From Rickettsiaceae bacterium (lineage in GTDB: Bacteria; Pseudomonadota; Alphaproteobacteria; Rickettsiales; Rickettsiaceae): a stretch of DNA of 11,142 nucleotides. The first letter of the stretch is position 1, and every line of letters starts with the position of its first letter. The notes beneath the pieces were generated by a model, which worked only from the letters and a program-made list of their open reading frames with translations, ran no database searches and was not told the DNA's origin. The stretch spans positions 1-11,142 of the forward strand of contig JAIOYD010000025.1 in assembly GCA_021741285.1 (NCBI GenBank), given 5' to 3'. The position numbers and the translations under genes were made by a program. Shown piece by piece: positions 6,901-11,142 of the stretch.

Positions 6901-7178
6901 TATGACTTATTTGAAGGGGAAGTGTTACTATAAGCACTTGATTGGTCACCAACCCCATATCTTAAACTTTTATTATATAAAACACCACCTTGTAAAATAT
7001 ATTGATTAGCTAATTTTCCCTCATCTCCATCAACATCTACACTAGAGGTCATCCTTACCCAAGAATTACGAGAATTAGCTTGAATTATTGCTTGTGGGGT
7101 TCTACTATTAAGAGCGTTTTGTCTAGCTTTTAATTGCCCCTGAGTAGTTTTGTTGAATGTACTTCTAAATATTGACAT
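3918..7178 (-). CDS. Baseplate hub protein with C-terminal M15-type peptidase
   Basis: This 1086-residue protein is the largest in the window. The N-terminal part has LREVTVNFTCNNIQQLEDLE (124-143), then a Trp/Gly turn VLIEWGWTPFL (153-163), which I read as a hub-type domain. A later segment, IIPIKMSFTMDGIGG (830-844), LLPRGYK (857-863) and VTTLDHKIENGDWTTTIGA (876-894), is the strand pattern usual near the end of gp27-like hubs. Residues about 950-1086 are a separate domain with SRHKTGNAIDL (999-1009) and GGHFHLSWG (1052-1060). H1001, D1008 and H1056 fit the zinc ligands of M15 D-Ala peptidases, with H1054 in the HxH motif. It probably cuts wall peptides during entry, doing the job of the lysozyme domain of T4 gp5. 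The Ser/Asn-rich 757-805 stretch is a likely linker. Arginines are about 80% AGA/AGG. Confidence 0.8.
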   Translation of the reverse strand: MSIFRSTFNKTTQGQLKARQNALNSRTPQAIIQANSRNSWVRMTSSVDVDGDEGKLANQYILQGGVLYNKSLRYGVGDQSSAYSNTSPSNKSYNNDAKAGTAGLKPMPGIKSVDIKSKTAYGSLREVTVNFTCNNIQQLEDLELLYMRPGYTVLIEWGWTPFLDNEGNLKSNIEFYDGVLKRGKERDQIFKDLFKKSKEYFGNYDAMFGYVKNYNWTARMDGGYDCTTTVISIGEVLESLKVNWVPPNADEIDRNNGVWGIPDETKTPSVLLSTDDKKIQDNTRTPKAIADAAAKAVSVHVDLKSYYSKSILSGLLYELYSKCLAQFVDKPTISDYKLFNLVYKTNPIPDSIVISGYQVYITLESFLKILNEKVLLQAGDEKAFITLSSSPSELDDTSIEDPKDNPENSLLCLAHPLQVSVDPTVCLITSPVWAGGIDTSGIGDGAENGPASEYDAGAKRIYELLKDSNVGTNEDIIAKALLNVIHYGKPGYTINNAKEFVRSFTKIWRDRNKNVIVQEGEIVTLLGKLTDNINNLGISSNDPTYNTLFKVDTIRANDAEKKANDDRVAALVKKGLSPFAVEYLKTLQVKMNRSFQYKDELGKISNIFLNVDMLYRLSINPDLQDQKTQELKLYQYLKQVLKEVQDSIGGVNNFDIHVDPQDSVARIIDLNYIDATNRTTAYNNAFQIEMANTSGSIRSYSLQSQIFPEQGAMIAISAQVGGGGAQGYQNNTMLDFNNSLEDRIIPKKIAPRLFPTTISPSPSEQLTVLKENLKTIQSSFFPEVSNKANSNIAPNSNTDQSKTSEYKNTLKNIITYFQGITNSNTKNRAIIPIKMSFTMDGIGGLVIGHLFKIPSDLLPRGYKYENRIGARLLQIVTTLDHKIENGDWTTTIGAQQVVTNEPAGEPTSFKDITTVNSKTGETKINLPSTPNADDLRSNLQTLGYRAKGIELSSAGDISKEIANAGIAVAKKIKEKLPNIDIVFTSGNDTFHKNITDYTSRHKTGNAIDLTVFPASPNNISAVEKIIQGFAAGNTPNFKFINEYTNPTRKATGGHFHLSWGPGSEGAAYVSNAVALANKRLIEKYSV

Positions 7179-7182
7179 AACA

Positions 7183-7491
7183 TTATCTGGTTATATTATA
7201 TTGGTTGTATAATGATAAAACAGCGTTTAAATTTGTTGGTATACGTAATTGTGTACCTGGTTGAGGAAATATTGACCCTTTAGTAATATTATTGTTAGCC
7301 ATAGATATTATCCACCATAAGGTACTATCACGATAATAAGAATAGGCTAGAGTATCAAGTCTATCTCCTATAGTTGTGATAACATATTCATCTGTTGATG
7401 ATAGTGGTATATTAGGGTAATATTTTTGTTTAAAAAATTGTTTACCTGTTATTGGTTTTATTTCTATAGTTGAGTTTTCGTAGCGATTCAT
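7183..7491 (-). CDS. LysM-domain tail/baseplate protein
   Basis: A 102-residue protein made mostly of one LysM-like domain (about 35-86). It shows YVITTIGDRLDTLAYSYY (36-53), the WWIISMANN helix (59-67), and PQPGTQLRIP (76-85), the closing strand typical of LysM. In myophages a short LysM protein next to the hub gene (gpX-like, or the LysM-like part of T4 gp53) joins the hub or wedge to the tube. The position here, directly before the hub with a gap of four bases, fits that. The N-terminal 30 residues (FFKQKYYPNIPLS) precede the domain and probably make the baseplate contact. It is not expected to be secreted or to bind peptidoglycan. I cannot decide between a gpX-like and a gp53-like protein. 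Confidence 0.8.
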   Translation of the reverse strand: MNRYENSTIEIKPITGKQFFKQKYYPNIPLSSTDEYVITTIGDRLDTLAYSYYRDSTLWWIISMANNNITKGSIFPQPGTQLRIPTNLNAVLSLYNQYNITR

Positions 7492-7499
7492 ATGATTAA

Positions 7500-9281
7500 T
7501 TATTGAGCAGGTAAATTGCCTCTTGCTATTGGGTTATCTAAATCTCCAAAAAATCCTGCTTTTTCATTTCCTTTAACATCAGGAACTTGATATTCTGGAA
7601 GTTTATTATGAATAATAGTTAAACTAACATTAACTTTAAGATACATTGCTAATTGATTTCTTTCATCAATACTTTCTTTTGAAGTATCACCTGTTCCATC
7701 TAAATCCCATGATGAATCATCTGGTATATCATAGCTAATACTATTTAATATAGCATATTCATTATTTAAATATCCACCTACTTTAACTTTTAATAAGACA
7801 CCACCTAATAAACCATTAGTATTATAAGCACCTGCTGTAGTAGATGCTAATTGACCTAATGCTCTGTGTTTTTCAAGTAATTGAGTTCTATTAAAGCAAG
7901 GTATATCAAAACTAAAACTTACATTACGTTTAAATTTATTATATGTGTAAAAACTTTCTGATCTTCCTACATAGTTGTATTCATTCCAAGTTGCATCAAA
8001 ATTATCTTTAAATCCTTTTATATATGCTGAGAAGTTGAAGCGGTATCCTGATGTTACATCTCCAAAGGGATCAATTGCTTGGAAAACAATAGTCATTAAA
8101 TCTGCATCAACTCTATTAAATACATTTTTTAAATTATCTAAATTATATTTAAAATCTTTAGCACCTCTAACAACAGTATGATTTTTAGTTGTAAAGAAAC
8201 TAGTTTGAAAAAGACCGTTACTTATTCTTTGAGTTATATTGGATTGTTTTTCTATTATATCTTGCAATTGAAGATATTTACTTACAGTATTTGATGTAGT
8301 GTAATTTATAGCAGAAGGCGTAGTTAATGTTCTACCTCCATTACCAATATTATTTTCAGTTAAATAAGCATCATTTCCAAAATTACCTGTAAAGTAATCT
8401 TTAGATACTCCTAAATCTTTTGAATAATCAACTGTAGGTACTCCTGGTGCTACTCTTTCTAGAATAGGTTGTGAATTAAATCCATTACTTGTTACATCAA
8501 AACGTCTAATAGTTGTTAACCCAATACCATATTTTGAATTAGGACCTCCACTATATCGATCTATAATTAAATCAGGGGGTTGTAATAATGGAGAAGTTGG
8601 TAGTAATGGGTTTGTACCTCTACCTATTATTCTATTAAATACATTTACAGCACCTAAAATAGCATTTATAGTACCTAAAATAACATTGCTGCTTCTAGGA
8701 TTACTAATGCCTGGTTTAATTAATTTCTTTTTTAAGGCAATTAATCTATTGTTACCATTTTTATTGTTGTTATAAGCAACTGCTAAGTATTTAGTATTAT
8801 CATCTTGTACAGGTGATAAACCATGACGCTCAAAATGTTCGCCAAATGCGGTTCCTGATATTTGTGTTAATGTATTTTTACCATCGTTATATAAACGAGT
8901 AGGGCCAGGTAATAATTGATTAAATGTATTAAAACCTGCTGTTAATAAGCTCCCTAATAATCCAAACCCAGTTAAATTTATTTGTCTAGTTTCAAGTTTT
9001 GGATTAGTTAATTGTAATCCAATTTGACGAGCAATAAATAAAGGTCCTTTAGGCTTATCCTTAAAGAATTTACTTATTCTTAATGAATCCTCTTTAGATG
9101 CTTTAGCAGCTAAAGCACGTCCACCTCTAATATATCCGTCGTCAAAAGGACTAGTAGATAGCCTATTAGGAATAGGTGCAGTGATGTATGGTTGACCACT
9201 GTTTCCATCCCCTTGACGGTCATGTCCATATTTAAGGGACTTAAGATCCGTTTTTAACTTTACTAGTTTTGAACCTGGCAT
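7500..9281 (-). CDS. Large tail/baseplate structural protein, 593 residues
   Basis: The product sits between the tape-measure region and the LysM gene, where myophages encode tube-initiator or DNA-circularisation-type baseplate proteins. The N-terminal two-thirds are Gly/Asn/Pro-rich, with a hydrophobic helix-like stretch (FGLLGSLLTAGFNTFNQLL, 106-124) and a second at 198-219. The ordered part is about 380-565: DLMTIVFQAIDPFGD (394-408), FSAYIKGFKDNFDATWNEYN (417-436), YVGRSESFYTYNKFKRNVSF (437-456), then LGQLASTTAGAY and NEYAILNSISYDIPDDSSW (507-525). The GR-x-E/D plus Tyr/aromatic pattern followed by an RxVSFSF strand is one I associate with tube/baseplate proteins of large myophages. It starts three bases after the 85-residue gene and eight bases before the LysM gene. 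The exact baseplate position is inferred. Confidence 0.65.
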   Translation of the reverse strand: MPGSKLVKLKTDLKSLKYGHDRQGDGNSGQPYITAPIPNRLSTSPFDDGYIRGGRALAAKASKEDSLRISKFFKDKPKGPLFIARQIGLQLTNPKLETRQINLTGFGLLGSLLTAGFNTFNQLLPGPTRLYNDGKNTLTQISGTAFGEHFERHGLSPVQDDNTKYLAVAYNNNKNGNNRLIALKKKLIKPGISNPRSSNVILGTINAILGAVNVFNRIIGRGTNPLLPTSPLLQPPDLIIDRYSGGPNSKYGIGLTTIRRFDVTSNGFNSQPILERVAPGVPTVDYSKDLGVSKDYFTGNFGNDAYLTENNIGNGGRTLTTPSAINYTTSNTVSKYLQLQDIIEKQSNITQRISNGLFQTSFFTTKNHTVVRGAKDFKYNLDNLKNVFNRVDADLMTIVFQAIDPFGDVTSGYRFNFSAYIKGFKDNFDATWNEYNYVGRSESFYTYNKFKRNVSFSFDIPCFNRTQLLEKHRALGQLASTTAGAYNTNGLLGGVLLKVKVGGYLNNEYAILNSISYDIPDDSSWDLDGTGDTSKESIDERNQLAMYLKVNVSLTIIHNKLPEYQVPDVKGNEKAGFFGDLDNPIARGNLPAQ

Positions 9282-9284
9282 TTA

Positions 9285-9542
9285 CTATTTAGTTGGTAGT
9301 GTGTTAAGGTATGATCCTTTGCCTGGTGTGTATTTACCTTTTAAATTGTCTAATTTTGATGGAGCTGGTTTCATTCCTTTAAGCCCATTAGTGTTCCACT
9401 TAACATTAGGTGTACCTGTTGTTGAGTAAGTGTTGTGTAATGAAGCTGGAGGATTTGGGTCAACGCCAAATGTAGCTGGTTTATTGCCTCTAAGGCCTAA
9501 AACCATGTTTTTTAGATTTGATAAAATTCCTTTTGTTGCCAT
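9285..9542 (-). CDS. Small 85-residue tail-cassette protein, unknown
   Basis: A short basic protein rich in Gly, Pro, Lys, Asn and Thr. It begins MATKGILSNLKNMVLGLRGN, a likely amphipathic helix, and then is mostly loop-forming (GVDPNPPASLHNTYSTTG, GMKPAPSKLDNLKGKYTPGKG). No cysteine, membrane segment or known domain is visible. It ends with TAG, the only non-TAA stop in the window. The gap to the following 593-residue gene is three bases, and a 31-base gap separates it from the tape-measure gene upstream. This tight placement between two tail genes is the main argument that it is real and virion-related. A chaperone or linker for tail assembly is possible but unsupported. Confidence 0.6.
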   Translation of the reverse strand: MATKGILSNLKNMVLGLRGNKPATFGVDPNPPASLHNTYSTTGTPNVKWNTNGLKGMKPAPSKLDNLKGKYTPGKGSYLNTLPTK

Positions 9543-9559
9543 TGTATTGTTGTTTTATA

Positions 9560-9569
9560 TAAATATTTA
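9560..9569. repeat. A/T palindrome after the tape-measure gene
   Basis: TAAATATTTA is a perfect ten-base palindrome in the 31-base gap between the tape-measure-like gene and the 85-residue gene. The same ten bases recur at 1951-1960. On the minus strand it reads into TTTATATAAAAC, with no exact late-promoter octamer. No terminator-like GC stem is present, so transcription probably continues through. Confidence 0.3.
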
Positions 9570-9573
9570 ATTA

Positions 9574-11142
9574 TTATGCCATTTGATAACCTGTGTATAT
9601 GTTTTGTGCTGTACCTGTTTCCATTTGTTGACCTACTACGGTGCCTAATTGTTTACCATCAACGTGTAATGCAAATTGTGGTGTTGCTTGAGGTCTATTA
9701 ATTAAACCGTTTACAGTATTACTAAGCGCAGATATTGCATCTGTTATAGCTGATGTATTAAATGATGGTTGCGTTGGTTTATTAATAGATTCTCTATTGA
9801 TGTTAGGTGATATTGCTAATCCATCTCCTTTAGCTGTTATTGCTGTAGCGCCATAGGCATCAGTAATAGTAAATGGACCTTTACTTGATGGTGCTATACC
9901 ATCTTGTGGTTGTTGAGGATTAGCAGAAGAGGTTGCTGATTTATATATACCATAAGCTGCTCCTAAAAGAAGAGGCAATCCTATAAGAAAAGCACCTGAT
10001 GTTAAAATAGTTTGAAGAGTAATAGCTTCAATATTAGCGGCTGCTAATGATGTAATCATTAAAGCTATACCACCTACTGTTTTTGCTAAAGATATACCAG
10101 CCATTAAACCTAGGGCAGTATAAACAAGCCAAGCCTGTTTAGATAAAGATGTCATTAAATCTAATACAGGTTTTAAACTATCAAGGACACTAGCAATTGC
10201 TGATTTAAAATTATCAAAAGCAGCAGCTGTTTTTTCAGCAACAGCTTGTTGTTTAAGATTTACCATTAACGAATCCGTTTCAGATAATCCTCTTTGTTTA
10301 GCTATTGCTAATTGTTCTTGAGCTGATTTGCCAGATACATCTCCAAGTTTATTAAATGTTTCTTGCTTTTGTAGCATATCTGCTAACTCATCTTTACTCA
10401 TACCAAAAGCCTCAGCTAATGATTTTTGAGCAATAACATTCATACGGGTGAAATCAGATAATGAACCTACTTGGTTACTGATTTCACTCATTAATGTTGC
10501 TTGGTCTCCAGTTAATGCAGCATAACGTGCTTGTTCTAAATTAAGTTGTTTACCTGTTAATAGTTGAGCTTTTAATTGGTTTTCAATTGATGATTCAAAA
10601 TTAAGTAATGATTCACCAATTTTATCTATTTGTTCTAGATTAGTACCTAATGCTTTTGCTTGAACAACAGCTTTAGCTATAGCTTCTGGGTTTTGTTGGA
10701 ATTTAGCTGTAATACCTGCACTTAGTTTTCCAATCTCTTGAAATACTTGTCTTTGATTAACCTGAACACCAAATTGTTTTTGAGCTGCTATAATACCGCT
10801 AGCAATAGATTTATTAGTGTTTCCTAAACTTGTATTTGTTAATAAACCTAATTTATATATTTTAGTAGCTTCTTCTGCTGATAGACCCATTTGATTGGTC
10901 ATAGCAGTAAACTCATCTATTGTTTTACTTCCAAGATCTACTGATAGACCTAATTGGCTATTAACATCACTAATAGCTTTAGTGATTTGTTCAGAGGTAT
11001 ATAAATTCTTTGAAAACTCACTACCTGAAAGTTTAACAGCATTTGTCATTTTATAGATCTGATCTGTTGACATTCCTAATCCGCGAGCGGTTTCTATAAA
11101 TATCTTATCAAATCCTAAAAATATATTAAATGCTTTCTTTAT
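9574..11142 (-). CDS. Tape-measure-like tail protein, C-terminal part
   Basis: The reading frame is open to the right edge: 23 codons before the first visible ATG (11073) remain open and encode a plausible continuation ending ETARGLG. The gene is therefore partial at its 5' end and the ATG is internal. Counted from that methionine, residues 1-300 are helical and rich in Ala, Gln, Leu and Lys. Two hydrophobic segments follow (about 314-342 and 354-378), then a Pro/Gln-rich linker and a C-terminal region FTITDAYGATAITAKGDGLA (401-420). The end, FALHVDGKQLGTVVGQQMETG, resembles the end of many tape-measure proteins. Helical coils plus membrane-like helices before the tail tube and baseplate genes are the usual signature. 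These helices may form the channel in the host membrane. In T4 terms it occupies the place of gp29. Confidence 0.8.
   Translation of the reverse strand: MKKAFNIFLGFDKIFIETARGLGMSTDQIYKMTNAVKLSGSEFSKNLYTSEQITKAISDVNSQLGLSVDLGSKTIDEFTAMTNQMGLSAEEATKIYKLGLLTNTSLGNTNKSIASGIIAAQKQFGVQVNQRQVFQEIGKLSAGITAKFQQNPEAIAKAVVQAKALGTNLEQIDKIGESLLNFESSIENQLKAQLLTGKQLNLEQARYAALTGDQATLMSEISNQVGSLSDFTRMNVIAQKSLAEAFGMSKDELADMLQKQETFNKLGDVSGKSAQEQLAIAKQRGLSETDSLMVNLKQQAVAEKTAAAFDNFKSAIASVLDSLKPVLDLMTSLSKQAWLVYTALGLMAGISLAKTVGGIALMITSLAAANIEAITLQTILTSGAFLIGLPLLLGAAYGIYKSATSSANPQQPQDGIAPSSKGPFTITDAYGATAITAKGDGLAISPNINRESINKPTQPSFNTSAITDAISALSNTVNGLINRPQATPQFALHVDGKQLGTVVGQQMETGTAQNIYTGYQMA

Noticed and set aside
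6724..6933. Plus-strand open frame of 69 codons.
   Set aside because: It is antisense to the conserved N-terminal hub domain and has no independent support.
7975..8181. Plus-strand open frame of 68 codons.
   Set aside because: It is antisense to the ordered C-terminal part of the 593-residue tail protein, which is clearly the coding strand.
9551..9570. Possible minus-strand promoter in the A/T-rich gap before the 85-residue gene.
   Set aside because: It has no exact TATAAATA in the right direction and no recognisable host -33/-7 pair. A/T runs of this kind are common in the window.
11071..11073. ATG at 11073 as the true start of the tape-measure-like gene.
   Set aside because: The frame continues open for 23 more codons to the window edge with normal coding content, and nothing resembling a leader precedes the ATG. 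The gene is better described as cut by the edge.

Overview
The window is a piece of a tailed-phage (or prophage-like) genome. It is AT-rich, about one-third GC by eye, and every gene I can support lies on the minus strand. Genes are packed with gaps of 2 to 72 bases, and one pair overlaps as TAATG. A T4 gp32-like single-stranded DNA-binding protein, a tape-measure-like protein, a LysM tail protein and a large baseplate hub point to a myovirus-like phage, distantly related to T4. Almost none of the start codons has a Shine-Dalgarno sequence; they are preceded by A/T-rich leaders instead. This fits a Bacteroidota host, but that is an inference. Ten stop codons are visible: nine TAA, one TAG and no TGA.

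In the direction of transcription (right to left), the layout is as follows. (1) The tail and baseplate cassette, about 11142 to 3271, holds the C-terminal part of a tape-measure-like protein, a small 85-residue protein, a 593-residue tail/baseplate protein, a 102-residue LysM protein, a 1086-residue baseplate hub with a C-terminal M15-type peptidase domain, and a 214-residue protein of unknown role. (2) A middle group, 3241 to 1035, holds a compact, divergent family A DNA polymerase-like protein and two short unrecognised proteins. (3) A hairpin terminator at 1010-1031 follows. (4) The last group, 962 to 1, holds a free-standing HNH endonuclease and the N-terminal 143 residues of the gp32-like protein, which runs off the left edge.

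The tail genes should work together. The tape measure sets tail length, the 593-residue and LysM proteins probably join the tube to the baseplate, and the hub carries a peptidase likely to cut cell-wall peptide links during entry. The polymerase and gp32-like protein belong to DNA replication or repair. They sit directly downstream of virion genes and use a clearly different set of arginine codons from the hub gene, so the window spans a junction between two gene modules. No tRNA, rRNA, CRISPR array, insertion sequence or attachment site was seen.
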